Source: Amycolatopsis sp. DSM 110486
GTDB taxonomy: Bacteria; Actinomycetota; Actinomycetes; Mycobacteriales; Pseudonocardiaceae
Assembly: GCF_019468465.1 (NCBI RefSeq)
Contig: NZ_CP080519.1
Location: 7,929,001-7,993,000 of the forward strand
Length of the DNA: 64,000 nt
Direction of reading: 5' to 3'
Positions 50,122-58,796 of the stretch are shown in pieces. A program made the translations under genes and the position numbers. Each line of letters begins with the position of its first letter. Position 1 is the first letter of the stretch. The notes under the pieces were generated by a model. It had not been told where the DNA came from. It worked only from the letters and a program-made list of their open reading frames with translations, and ran no database searches.

Positions 50122-51621
50122 TCAGCGCGGATGCCGGCGCAACGGCCGGACGGCGGGGCCCTGGACGACCGCGCCGTCGGGCGCGAAGCGGGAGCCGTGG
50201 CACGGGCAGTCCCACGTGTGTTCCGCGTCGTTGAAGGTCACCAGGCAGCCGAGGTGCGTGCAGTGGGCTTCGACGGTGTGCAGGTCGCCTGTTTCCGCTC
50301 GGTAGGCAGCGACGAGTTCGGCGCCTACGCGGACCACGGCGCCCTGGCCCGGTCGTACCTGGCCCAGAGAGCGGCCCTGCTGCAGCACGGACACGTGGTC
50401 GCCGACGAGGTGGCGGCCGACCTCGAAGGCGTCTTCGGCGAGGCTGAGCACCGAGCGCGCGTCGAAGCGGTTGGGGTCGAACAGCGCGGCGGCGGGATGC
50501 TCCTCGCCGAGGATGCGGGCGCTCACGACCTGGCCTGCCGCGGTGCCGCCGGTCATGCCCCACTGGCCGAAGCCCGTCGCGACCCACAGCGGGAGCGAGG
50601 CGGGTAGATAGCGGCCGGCGTACGGTAGACCGTCCAAAGTAGACAGATCGTGCGCGGACCAGCGGTGGGTCACGCGGTGCAGGCCCGCGTGTTCGCCGGC
50701 CCAGGCGGCGAGGCGTTCGTACCGCCGCTCGATGTGTGATTCGGCGCCGACGCGGTAGTGCTCGCCGCCGGCGACGACGATCGGGGTGCCGTCGGCGGTG
50801 TAGGCGCGCACCGAGTGGTGGGTGTCGGCGTCGAGGTACATGCCGTCCAGGGAGGTGTTGCCGGCCGCCGGGCCCGCGACGACCAGGTCGCGCACCGGGT
50901 CGAGTCGGGCGAAGTAGACCCCTCGGTCGAACACGGGGTAGTGCGTGGCGACCACCACGTCGTCGGCCTCGACGTCACCCTGGGACGTCCGCACGACCCG
51001 GCCGCGCACGTCGAGGCCCAGCGCGCGCGTGTGCTCGAGGACGGTGCCGCCCGCGTGTTCGACCTCGGCGGCGAGCCCGAGCAGCCAACGGCGGGGGTGG
51101 AAATGGGCTTGCCCGGCGACGCGTACAGCACCGAGGGCGGGCACGTCCAGCTCGACGTCCTTCACGTACGCCGCCGGGAGCCCGGCCTTCGTGGCCGCGT
51201 CGGCTTCCTTCTTGAGCTTGTCGACGGTCCCGTCCTGCGTCGTGTAGACGTAGCTGGGCGCGCGGGTGAACGCGCAGTCGATGCCCGCTTCGCCGGCGAT
51301 CCACTCCAGTGCCGCGGACTGCGCCCCGGCGTAGGTCTTCGCCGCGTCGGCACCGTGGCGTGCCTCGAGCTCGGCGTACTTCAGGCCGTGCTGGGCGCTC
51401 ACCTTCGCCGTCGTGTGCCCGGACACGCCGCTCGCCACCCGGCCGGCCTCGAGCACGACCACCGACTTCCCGGCCCGCGCCAGCAGCACCGCCGTGGTCA
51501 GCCCCGCGATCCCGGCCCCGAGCACGACCACCTCGGCCCATGTGGGCGGCGGCCCAGAGCCGCGTTCCGGCGCGGGCGCGGTGTCGATCCACAACGACAG
51601 CGGGGCGGGCAAGTCCGGCAT
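50122..51621 (-). CDS. FAD-dependent oxidoreductase with C-terminal Rieske domain
   Basis: A 499-residue protein. The DAO-type FAD-binding motif VVVLGAGIAGLTTAVLLARA is near residue 32, VVATHYPVFD and WVATGFGQWGMTGGTAAG complete the flavin site, and the last ~85 residues are a Rieske [2Fe-2S] domain with CTHLGC and CPCHGSRF ligands. Such two-domain proteins are common in stress regions of actinomycetes; substrate unknown. ATG 51621 is preferred by similarity; GTG 51669 is in frame. Divergent from the GlsB-like gene. Confidence 0.87.
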   Translation of the reverse strand: MPDLPAPLSLWIDTAPAPERGSGPPPTWAEVVVLGAGIAGLTTAVLLARAGKSVVVLEAGRVASGVSGHTTAKVSAQHGLKYAELEARHGADAAKTYAGAQSAALEWIAGEAGIDCAFTRAPSYVYTTQDGTVDKLKKEADAATKAGLPAAYVKDVELDVPALGAVRVAGQAHFHPRRWLLGLAAEVEHAGGTVLEHTRALGLDVRGRVVRTSQGDVEADDVVVATHYPVFDRGVYFARLDPVRDLVVAGPAAGNTSLDGMYLDADTHHSVRAYTADGTPIVVAGGEHYRVGAESHIERRYERLAAWAGEHAGLHRVTHRWSAHDLSTLDGLPYAGRYLPASLPLWVATGFGQWGMTGGTAAGQVVSARILGEEHPAAALFDPNRFDARSVLSLAEDAFEVGRHLVGDHVSVLQQGRSLGQVRPGQGAVVRVGAELVAAYRAETGDLHTVEAHCTHLGCLVTFNDAEHTWDCPCHGSRFAPDGAVVQGPAVRPLRRHPR

Positions 51622-51740
51622 CCCCGGGTGGTTCCCCCGGGGAGTGAGCCCAAACACCGGGCGTTTCACCCCGGCGCAATCCGGTCGCGGTATTACGGGG
51701 CGGCGGTCGATGGTGTTCTTGCGAATTTCCGCAAGCGCTG

Positions 51741-51765
51741 GTTTTGCTCGGCCGCGTCCGGGTAT
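51741..51765 (+). promoter_or_regulatory. SigB-type promoter of the GlsB-like gene
   Basis: GTTT (51741-51744), 15-nt spacer, GGGTAT (51760-51765), a perfect match to the stress-sigma consensus, 31 bp before the ATG at 51797. Confidence 0.75.
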
Positions 51766-51796
51766 TCGGGGTCATCGCTTGGAAAAGAAGTCAGCG

Positions 51797-52075
51797 ATGA
51801 CCATCACCGGAATCATTAGTGCACTCGTCATCGGTTTGATCATCGGCGTTCTCGGTCGGCTGCTTGCGCCGGGAAAGCAGAAGATTCCGTTGTGGCTCAC
51901 GATCGTGGTCGGGATCATCGCGGCGTTCGCGGGGACGGCGATCGCGCGTGCGGCCGGATACGCCGACACCGAAGGGTTTGACTGGCTCGAGCTGATCACC
52001 CAGCTCGTGCTGGCCGGGCTCGGGGTTTCGCTTGCCGCTGCCGCCTTTGGCCGGAGGCGGAAAGTGCTGCGATGA
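51797..52075 (+). CDS. GlsB/YeaQ/YmgE-family stress membrane protein
   Basis: A 92-residue protein with three hydrophobic helices: IISALVIGLIIGVLGRLLAP, LWLTIVVGIIAAFAGTAIAR and LITQLVLAGLGVSLAAAAFG. This is the transglycosylase-associated/GlsB family of small general-stress proteins. A perfect stress-type promoter upstream and a strong terminator downstream make it a self-contained unit. Confidence 0.9.
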   Translation: MTITGIISALVIGLIIGVLGRLLAPGKQKIPLWLTIVVGIIAAFAGTAIARAAGYADTEGFDWLELITQLVLAGLGVSLAAAAFGRRRKVLR

Positions 52076-52086
52076 CCCCTGCCCGC

Positions 52087-52118
52087 CCAGCCCGGTCCAG
52101 TTTTCTGGACCGGGCTGG
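52087..52118. terminator. strong terminator hairpin
   Basis: Perfect 14-bp stem (CCAGCCCGGTCCAG / CTGGACCGGGCTGG) with a TTTT loop, between the convergent GlsB-like and HAD genes; likely bidirectional. Confidence 0.85.
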
Positions 52119-52151
52119 TGCGTGGCGCCGTTACAAGATCGTCCGCGGCGA

Positions 52152-52829
52152 TCAATCCCAGAGCAGTGGTGCCAGCGGGCTGTCGTCGAGCTGTGCCAAT
52201 ATTTCGGCGACGTCGCGGTAGACGGCCACTGCGCCGGCTTCGCGGAGTTCCGCGGCGCTGGTTCCGCCGGAGAGGACTCCGACCGTTCGGACCTCCGCGC
52301 GGCGGGCGGACTCGACGTCCCAGACGGCGTCACCGACGAAAATCGACCGTGCAGAACCGGCGCCGGCCGCGTCCAAGGCGACGACGACCGGCTCGGCGTC
52401 GGGTTTGGTCGCTTCGACGTCCTTGCCGGCGATGACCGCGGCGACCTCGTCGTCGACGTCGAGGACCTTGCGCAGGATCTCCAGCTCGTCGGGCCCTGCG
52501 GACGTGGCGAGCACGACGCGTGCTCCGCGCCCGGCCAGGGTCCGGATCAGCTCGCGGGCACCGGGAAACGGCCGCAGCAGGGCCGAATCACGCAGGTACA
52601 GCTCGGAATGCAGGTCCTTCACGCGGGAGCCGAGCTGCTGGGCGTCCGCGTGGCCGAGGAGCCGGACGAGGAGTTTGTCCGAACCCATGCCGATCGCCCG
52701 GTGCACGCGCCAGCCGTCCACCGGACGATCCACGGCGTGGAAGGCCCGCAGCCAGGCATGGACGTGCAGGTAGTTCGAATCGACGAGTGTGCCGTCCACG
52801 TCGAACAGCACGGCGGTCGGCTCGGGCAT
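52152..52829 (-). CDS. HAD-superfamily hydrolase (phosphatase/phosphoglucomutase-like)
   Basis: A 225-residue HAD hydrolase: motif I FDVDGTLVDS near residue 9, a helical cap, motif II in VLATSAGPDE, the motif III lysine in ATKPDAEPV and motif IV in SIFVGDAVWDVESARRA. Probably a sugar- or glycolate-phosphate phosphatase. GGAAAGGA precedes ATG 52829. A SigB-type promoter lies 120 bp upstream, inside the gap to the RsbW-like gene. Confidence 0.88.
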   Translation of the reverse strand: MPEPTAVLFDVDGTLVDSNYLHVHAWLRAFHAVDRPVDGWRVHRAIGMGSDKLLVRLLGHADAQQLGSRVKDLHSELYLRDSALLRPFPGARELIRTLAGRGARVVLATSAGPDELEILRKVLDVDDEVAAVIAGKDVEATKPDAEPVVVALDAAGAGSARSIFVGDAVWDVESARRAEVRTVGVLSGGTSAAELREAGAVAVYRDVAEILAQLDDSPLAPLLWD

Positions 52830-52948
52830 GCTGTGTTCCTTTCCGGACTGTCGCGGGGGTAACCGGTCGGCCACGCTTTCGCCAAGGAGGCGCCACCGGC
52901 CGAGTGACCGGCGGCGCGTCTCGGCTCGGGCCGCGCCCGCAGCGAGGT

Positions 52949-52973
52949 TTACCCGCTTCCTTGCCGGCCGAAC
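52949..52973 (-). promoter_or_regulatory. SigB-type promoter of the HAD gene
   Basis: Minus strand GTTC (52973-52970), 15-nt spacer, GGGTAA (52954-52949), one mismatch from each consensus element. Confidence 0.5.
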
Positions 52974-52992
52974 GTCTCTGCACCGCGGAGTG

Positions 52993-53427
52993 TCAGTCCG
53001 AGGCACTACTGGCCGTCAGGTGCCAGGTCATGGTGACTGTCGTGCCGTGGGGTGTCGGCGTGATGGCGACGTCGTCGGTGAGGGCGCGGATGAGGGGCAA
53101 GCCGTGACCGTGGCACACGTCGGGGCCGCGTGGTGGCTGCCATCGGCCTTCGTCGGTGACCGTGACGCGGAGACTGCGCTCTTCGTGGTGGGCCCGCAGT
53201 TCCACTCCGCCATTCGCGGAGTCTGCGGCGTACGCGTGCTCGACGGCGTTGATCAGGGCTTCGTAGACCGCGAGTTCCACGTCGGTGATCAGCGGCGGCG
53301 CCAATCCGCGGGCGTCGGCCCAGCGGGCGACCGCCCGGCGCAGCGTGGCCGCGTGGGGCACCTGCGCGGGCTCGTGGAGATGCAGCGTGGCTGGGGGGCG
53401 GTACTGCGGGGCGCTCGCCGGGCACAT
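52993..53427 (-). CDS. RsbW-like serine/threonine kinase (anti-sigma factor type)
   Basis: A 144-residue HATPase_c_2 protein: ELAVYEALINAVEHAYAADS is the N-box (with the key Glu and Asn), LRVTVTDEGRW the G1 box and GHGLPLIRALTDDV the G2 box. Such kinases bind stress sigma factors or phosphorylate anti-sigma antagonists. It lies among genes with SigB-type promoters, suggesting a local regulator of that response. ATG 53427 has GAGGAG 8 nt upstream; GTG 53436 is also possible. A GGGTAC box (53472-53477) upstream lacks a good -35. Confidence 0.85.
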   Translation of the reverse strand: MCPASAPQYRPPATLHLHEPAQVPHAATLRRAVARWADARGLAPPLITDVELAVYEALINAVEHAYAADSANGGVELRAHHEERSLRVTVTDEGRWQPPRGPDVCHGHGLPLIRALTDDVAITPTPHGTTVTMTWHLTASSASD

Positions 53428-53589
53428 CGCGGCCACTCCTCGACGTCGGCTGGACGTGGTCTGCTTTCTGCGTACCCGCTGGGGCCGAGGCTATGCGTGG
53501 TCTTCCGCGGTTCAGCCGGTTTCGTCCGTGACCTGGTGCGGTGCGCCGACGGGTTGGGCTCGGGGAGCCGCGGACTCGCGAACCGCGGC

Positions 53590-54534
53590 CCACGGGTGAG
53601 AAGGCCGTGCAGCAGCCCGTCACCGAGGGCCACGCCGAGCCCCAGTAGCGCGAGTGCGACGAACAGCCGTTCCAGTTGACGGCCGAAGGCGTGCAGCACC
53701 TCGTGGTACTCGTGGGACCGTTCCTCCGTGCGCACCGCGACGGCGGCGACGAACACGGCCACGAAACCGTTTCCGTGCACGAGTTCCGCAACCGCGTACG
53801 GCAGGAAGCGAGGGCGAGCAGCATGAGGCCGTCGGCGTAGTCGGCCAGCCGGAATCGCGAGGAGGTCGTGCGGAACGTCGCCCATCCCAGCAGTTTCCCG
53901 GCGCCGAGTCCCACCAGCACGCCGATGCCGACCGGCAGGACGAGGTCCACCAGGATCCAGCCGGCGTCCGGCTCGGGGGCTGCCCGGCCAGTGCCAGCGC
54001 CAGGAGGACGAAGGGCATGGTCAGGCCGGCCTCGATGGTGACCGTGGACCGGATCTCGTTGTGGCGGGCCAGGTCGGCGTCGGCGTCGGCGTCGGGGGAG
54101 GGGACGCCGACGTCGCCGGCCAGCACGGGGGTCGGTCGGCGCCAGGACCGCACCCAGCAGGATCGCGACGGCCGGGGTGAGCGCCAACCACCAGCCGAGC
54201 GGCGCGACGACGGCGATCATCGCGGGCATCGTGATGCCCAGCTGTCGCCCGGCCGACGCCCAGCGGCGGACTCCGAACGGGCGGTCCACCGAAAGCCCGG
54301 CCCCGGCCAGCGACACGAAGATGCCCAGCTGGGCGAACGATTCGACGCCGGTCAGGTGCGCGGCCGGGTCGGCCCACCCGTCGCCGTACGGCGCGGGCAG
54401 TGGCAGCAGGCCGAGCCCGATGCCGGCGACCAGCATCACGAGCGGGGTCGAGAACGGCCGGTCGGCGACCACTTCGGCAGCACGGCCGCGGCGAGCGCGA
54501 GCAGGCCGGCGACGCCGAAGAGGACGGTCAACAT
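53590..54534 (-). pseudogene. cation:proton antiporter, four frameshifts and 3' truncation
   Basis: From ATG 54534 pieces of one Na+(K+)/H+ antiporter appear in succession in different frames: MLTVLFGVAGLLALAAAVLP; then VVADRPFSTPLVMLVAGIGL to VAILLGAVLAPTDP; then VLAGDVGVPSPDADADADLA to LTMPFVLLALALAG; then PEPDAGWILVDLVLPVGIGV to LADYADGLMLLALA; then FLPYAVAELVHGNGFVAVFV to LLGLGVALGDGLLHGLL. The switches (near 54470, 54129, 53977 and 53805) each need one base, mostly in G/C runs. The last transmembrane part of the family is missing. Non-functional as read. Confidence 0.85.
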
Positions 54535-54613
54535 GGACACCGCGACACCTGCTGATCTTCCGGGTCGCCGATTTCGGAGCTTACCCGCCGGACGCGCGGC
54601 GCAAACGCGGCCC

Positions 54614-55606
54614 TCAGCCGGCCACGACGGTGTGGTCCGAGCGCGAAACGAGCTCGCCGATCACCGGGTGGCCGGGCAGCTCGCCCGCGACCAGCAGTCC
54701 GCCGGAAGTCTGGGCGTCGGCCAGGAGCAGGGCTTCGGTCTCGGTGGTCCGCGACAGGTCGGCGTGCGGGCGGACCCAGTCGAGGTTGCGCCGGGTGCCG
54801 CCGCTGACGTAGCCGTCGCGCAGCGCTTCGCGCGCGCCATCGAGGTAGGGCACGGCCGCCGGGTCGATCCGCGCGGTGACGCCGCTGGCGCGGGCCAGCT
54901 TGTGGAGGTGGCCGAGCAGTCCGAACCCGGTGACGTCCGTCGCGCACACGGCGCCCGCGGCCAGTGCGGCGACCGAAGCGTCGCGGTTGAGCGTGATCAT
55001 CGTGGCGATGGCGTGCTCGAACCGCTCGCCGGTGGCCTTGTGGCGGGAGTTCAGCATGCCGATGCCGAGCGGCTTGGTCAGGGTGAGGGGTACGCCCGCG
55101 CGGCCGGAGTCGTTGCGCAGCAACCGGTCCGGGTCCGCCGTCCCGGTGACGGCGAGGCCGTACTGGGGTTCCGGGGAGTCGACGCTGTGGCCGCCCGCGA
55201 GGTGGCACCCCGCTTCGCCGCACACGTCGAGCCCGCCGCGCAGGACCTCGGCGGCCAGTTCGAACGGCAGGACGTCGCGCGGCCAGCCCAGCAGGTTCAC
55301 CGCGACCACGGGAGTACCGCCCATCGCATACACATCGGACAGTGCGTTGGCCGCGGCGATCCGGCCCCAGTCGTACGGGTCGTCGACGACCGGGGTGAAA
55401 AAGTCCGTGGTCGCGATGAGCGCCGTCCCACCGGAAATCCGGACAGCCGCGGCGTCGTCACCGGCGTCCAGGCCGACCAGCAGCTCACCGGCCGCGTTCG
55501 CGGGCCGGGCGCCGGTGAGACCGCTGACGACGGATTCGAGCTCACCGGGCGGGATCTTGCACGCGCAGCCGCCGCCGTGCGCGTACTGGGTCAGCCGGAT
55601 GGTCAT
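54614..55606 (-). CDS. selD: selenide, water dikinase SelD
   Basis: A 330-residue SelD that makes selenophosphate from selenide and ATP. The active-site motif is HGGGCACKIPP: cysteine occupies the position that is selenocysteine in some SelD proteins. GELLVGLDAGDDAAAVRI, TDFFTPVVDDPYDWGRIAAA and TDVTGFGLLGHL bind nucleotide and Mg2+. Start ambiguity: ATGs at 55618, 55615 and 55606, none with a clear ribosome site. Divergent from tRNA-Sec and selA. Confidence 0.94.
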   Translation of the reverse strand: MTIRLTQYAHGGGCACKIPPGELESVVSGLTGARPANAAGELLVGLDAGDDAAAVRISGGTALIATTDFFTPVVDDPYDWGRIAAANALSDVYAMGGTPVVAVNLLGWPRDVLPFELAAEVLRGGLDVCGEAGCHLAGGHSVDSPEPQYGLAVTGTADPDRLLRNDSGRAGVPLTLTKPLGIGMLNSRHKATGERFEHAIATMITLNRDASVAALAAGAVCATDVTGFGLLGHLHKLARASGVTARIDPAAVPYLDGAREALRDGYVSGGTRRNLDWVRPHADLSRTTETEALLLADAQTSGGLLVAGELPGHPVIGELVSRSDHTVVAG

Positions 55607-55660
55607 GGCGCTCATCATGCGCGGGCGCCGCCGTGTTGGCAGGATGGCGGGATGCCCCAG

Positions 55661-55755
55661 GGAGGCGTTTCCGGCCTGGTGACCGGCACGGTCTTCAAAA
55701 CCGTTGAGCGGCAGGTCCTGCCGCTGGCGGGTTCGATTCCCGTCCGCCTCCGCCA
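55661..55755 (+). tRNA. selC: tRNA-Sec (anticodon TCA)
   Basis: A 95-nt tRNA with acceptor strands GGAGGCG (55661-55667) and CGCCTCC (55745-55751), G discriminator and encoded CCA. Anticodon arm ACGGT-CTTCAAA-ACCGT with anticodon TCA at 55695-55697; long variable arm GCGGCA-GGTCC-TGCCGC; T-loop TTCGATT. The long variable arm and UCA anticodon identify selenocysteine tRNA. Its final A is also the first base of the selA start codon. Confidence 0.95.
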
Positions 55756-57041
55756 TGGGTGACCCGCGCCGGGCGATCCCGCGCACCGATGCCGTGCTCG
55801 CCGAGCCGCGGCTCGCGAAAGCGGCCGGCACGCTCGGGCGTGACCTGGTGAAGTCGCTGGTCGTGGCGGCGCAGCAGCGGGCGAGAGCCGGGGAGATCGG
55901 GCCGGGCGACGTCGTCGACGAGGTGTTGGCCCGGCTGCCCACCACCGGGTCTTCGCTGCGTCCCGTACTGAACGCGACCGGCGTTCTCGTGCACACCAAC
56001 CTCGGCCGCGCGCCGCTGTCCGCCGCCGCGCTCGACGCGGTCGTCGCCGCGGCCGGGACCACCGACGTCGAGTTCGACCTCGGGACCGGCGAGCGCGCGA
56101 AACGCGGCCGCGGTGCCCTCGCGGCCCTGGCCGCCGCGGTGCCGGGCGCGGCGGTGCACGTGGTGAACAACAACGCGGCCGCCTTGCTTTTGTGCGCGCT
56201 GGTTTTGGCGCAGGACAAGGAGATCGTGGCCAGCCGCGGCGAGCTGGTCGAGATCGGCGACGGCTTCCGCATCCCCGACCTGCTGGAGTCGACCGGCGCG
56301 CGGCTGCGCGAAGTCGGCACGACCAACCGCACCTCCGCCCGCGACTACGCGGCGGCCGTCGGCCCGGGCACGGGGTTCGTGCTGAAAGTCCACCCCTCGA
56401 ACTACCGCGTTACCGGTTTCACGTCCGAAGCGAGCGTCGCCGAGCTGGCCGGGCTCGGCGTGCCGGTGGTCGCCGACGTTGGGTCCGGGCTGCTGGCCCC
56501 GCACCCGTTGCTGCCCGCGGAGCCGGACGTCACGACCGCGCTGGCCGACGGCGCCGCCGTGGTGACCGCTAGTGGTGACAAGCTTCTCGGCGGCCCGCAG
56601 GCCGGGCTGCTGTTCGGAGACGCCGTGGTGATCGAACGGCTTCGGCGTCATCCCGCCGCGCGGGCGCTGCGCGTGGACAAGCTCACGCTCGCCGCGCTCG
56701 AAGCCACCCTGCGCGGCCCGGAGCCACCGGTGCGTGCGGCACTCGGCGCCGACGTCGGAGAACTCCGGACGCGCGCCGAAACGCTGGCCGCGGCTCTGCG
56801 CTCGTCCGGAGTGGACGCCCGGGCCGTGGACTCGGTGGCGGTCGTCGGAGGCGGCGGAGCGCCGGGCGTCGAACTGCCGAGCTCGGCCGTCTCCTTGCCC
56901 GTCCGCTACGCGGCGGAGCTGCGGCGGGGTGAGCCTCCGGTGGTCGGCCGGATCGTGCGCGAGAAGTGCCTGCTCGACCTGCGCGCGGTGCGCCCGACCG
57001 AGGACGTGATGCTGCGGGAGGCCGTGCGCCGATGCGGGTGA
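55755..57041 (+). CDS. selA: L-seryl-tRNA(Sec) selenium transferase SelA
   Basis: A 428-residue PLP enzyme that converts Ser-tRNA(Sec) to Sec-tRNA(Sec). LRPVLNATGVLVHTNLGRAP is the diagnostic N-terminal segment; the PLP lysine is in VTASGDKLLGGPQAGLLFG. ATG 55755 shares its A with the tRNA-Sec CCA end, so there is no leader of its own; GTG at about codon 14 is an alternative. selB overlaps the 3' end by 10 nt. Confidence 0.95.
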   Translation: MGDPRRAIPRTDAVLAEPRLAKAAGTLGRDLVKSLVVAAQQRARAGEIGPGDVVDEVLARLPTTGSSLRPVLNATGVLVHTNLGRAPLSAAALDAVVAAAGTTDVEFDLGTGERAKRGRGALAALAAAVPGAAVHVVNNNAAALLLCALVLAQDKEIVASRGELVEIGDGFRIPDLLESTGARLREVGTTNRTSARDYAAAVGPGTGFVLKVHPSNYRVTGFTSEASVAELAGLGVPVVADVGSGLLAPHPLLPAEPDVTTALADGAAVVTASGDKLLGGPQAGLLFGDAVVIERLRRHPAARALRVDKLTLAALEATLRGPEPPVRAALGADVGELRTRAETLAAALRSSGVDARAVDSVAVVGGGGAPGVELPSSAVSLPVRYAAELRRGEPPVVGRIVREKCLLDLRAVRPTEDVMLREAVRRCG

Positions 57042-58786
57042 TCGCCACGGCCGGGCACGTCGACCACGGGAAGTCCACGCTCATCCGCCGGCTCACCGGC
57101 ATGGAGCCGGACCGGTGGGCTGAGGAGCGCCGCCGTGGCCTGACGCTGGACCTCGGCTTCGCCTGGACGCGCCTGGCCGGCGAGCAGCTCGCGTTCGTCG
57201 ACGTTCCCGGGCACCGGCGGTTCGTGCCGAACATGCTGGCCGGGATCGGCCCGGTGCCGGCCGTGCTGTTCGTCGTCGCCGCGGACGAGGGCTGGATGCC
57301 GCAGTCGGCGGAACACCTGGCCGCGCTCGACGCGTTCGGGGTCCGCCACGGCCTGCTCGTCGTCACCAAGGCCGACCGCGCGGACCCCGCCGCGGCCACG
57401 ACGGCGGCGTCGCGGGAAATCGCGCAGACATCGCTCGGCCAGGTGCCCGCTGTCGCCGTCGGCGGGACGACCGGTGCGGGCCTCGACCAGCTGCGCACCC
57501 GGCTGGCCGGGCTTGCCGCCGGCCTGCCGCCGCCGGACCCGGGAGCGGACGTCCGGCTCTGGATCGACCGGGCGTTCACGATCAAGGGCGCGGGCACGGT
57601 CGTCACCGGCACGCTCGGCGCCGGCACGCTGCGGGTCGGAGACGAGCTGACGCTCGGCGAGACCCACGTCCGTGTGCGCGGCCTGCAGTCCCTCGGCGAA
57701 GCGCACGAGAGCGTGTCGGCCGTGGCCCGGGTCGCCGTGAACCTGCGCGGCGTGGCCCGCGATGCGGCGGAGCGGGGCGACGCCCTGCTCACGCCCGGCG
57801 CGTGGCGCACCACGGCCGAGCTCGACGTGCGGTTGCGCGGGACGCCCGCGGCCGAGCTGCACCGGCACCTGGTGGCGCACCTCGGCTCCGCGGCCGTGCC
57901 CGCCCGGGTCCGCCCCCTCGGCCTGGACACCGCGCGGCTGCTGCTCGCGACGCCGTTGCCGCTGCGCGTGGGCGATCGGGGACTGCTGCGCGACCCGGGG
58001 GAACACCGGATCCCGGCCGGGTTCGACGTCCTCGACGTCCGGCCGCCGCCGCTGGCGCGCCGTGGCGCGGCACGAGCGCGGGGTACGGAGCTGGCGGCGC
58101 CGGAACCCGGCTGGGATCTGCTGCGCCGCGAAGGGTTCGTGCGCCACGACGACTTCCACGCCCTCGGCCTCCCGGAGGCCGGCGAGCGGCTCGGCGGCTG
58201 GCACGCCGACCCGGCGCACCTCGCCCGGCTGCGTGAGGAGGCGCCCCGGGTGGTGGTCGGATGGACGCGCGAGCATCCGAATGCCGCGGGCATGCCGGTC
58301 GACGTGCTCCGGCAGCGGCTCGGCCTGCCGGCTGCGGAGCTGGTCCAGGCGATCCTGGCGGACGGCCTGGCCGCGTCCGGCGGACTCGTGCGGAGCCCGG
58401 GCGCGGCGTTGAGCGCGGACGTCGAACGCGCGCTCGCCGTGCTCGAGAAGCGCTTCGCCGGGCACCCCTTCCAGGCGCCGGAAGCGGACGAACTGCGCGA
58501 GCTCGGCCTGGGCACCCGCGAGCTGGCCGCCGCCGTGCGACTGGGCCGCCTGAGTGCTGTCGCGGACGGCGTGGTACTTTGCCCGGACGCACCGCGGCGC
58601 GCTGGAGAAGCGCTGGCCGCGCTGGGGAAACCGTTCACTGTGTCCGAGGCCCGGCGGGCGCTGGACAGCACCCGCCGCGTGATGATCCCGCTGCTGGAAC
58701 ACCTGGACGCCCTCGGCGTCACCGAACGGCAGGCGGATGGCACCAGACGTGTGGTTGGGGCTGCGAATCCCGCGTACGACGATTAG
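57032..58786 (+). CDS. selB: selenocysteine-specific elongation factor SelB
   Basis: A 584-residue GTPase. The P-loop is AGHVDHGKSTL near residue 6, then FVDVPGHRRFVPNMLAG (G3) and VVTKADRAD (G4). EF-Tu-like domains 2-3 follow (IKGAGTVVTGTLGAGTL), and the C-terminal winged-helix repeats that bind SECIS RNA are represented by the final ~200 residues (ALGKPFTVSEARRALDSTRR). It delivers Sec-tRNA to UGA codons such as that of the adjacent formate dehydrogenase. Confidence 0.95.
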   Translation: MRVIATAGHVDHGKSTLIRRLTGMEPDRWAEERRRGLTLDLGFAWTRLAGEQLAFVDVPGHRRFVPNMLAGIGPVPAVLFVVAADEGWMPQSAEHLAALDAFGVRHGLLVVTKADRADPAAATTAASREIAQTSLGQVPAVAVGGTTGAGLDQLRTRLAGLAAGLPPPDPGADVRLWIDRAFTIKGAGTVVTGTLGAGTLRVGDELTLGETHVRVRGLQSLGEAHESVSAVARVAVNLRGVARDAAERGDALLTPGAWRTTAELDVRLRGTPAAELHRHLVAHLGSAAVPARVRPLGLDTARLLLATPLPLRVGDRGLLRDPGEHRIPAGFDVLDVRPPPLARRGAARARGTELAAPEPGWDLLRREGFVRHDDFHALGLPEAGERLGGWHADPAHLARLREEAPRVVVGWTREHPNAAGMPVDVLRQRLGLPAAELVQAILADGLAASGGLVRSPGAALSADVERALAVLEKRFAGHPFQAPEADELRELGLGTRELAAAVRLGRLSAVADGVVLCPDAPRRAGEALAALGKPFTVSEARRALDSTRRVMIPLLEHLDALGVTERQADGTRRVVGAANPAYDD

Positions 58787-58796
58787 CGTGCGAGGC

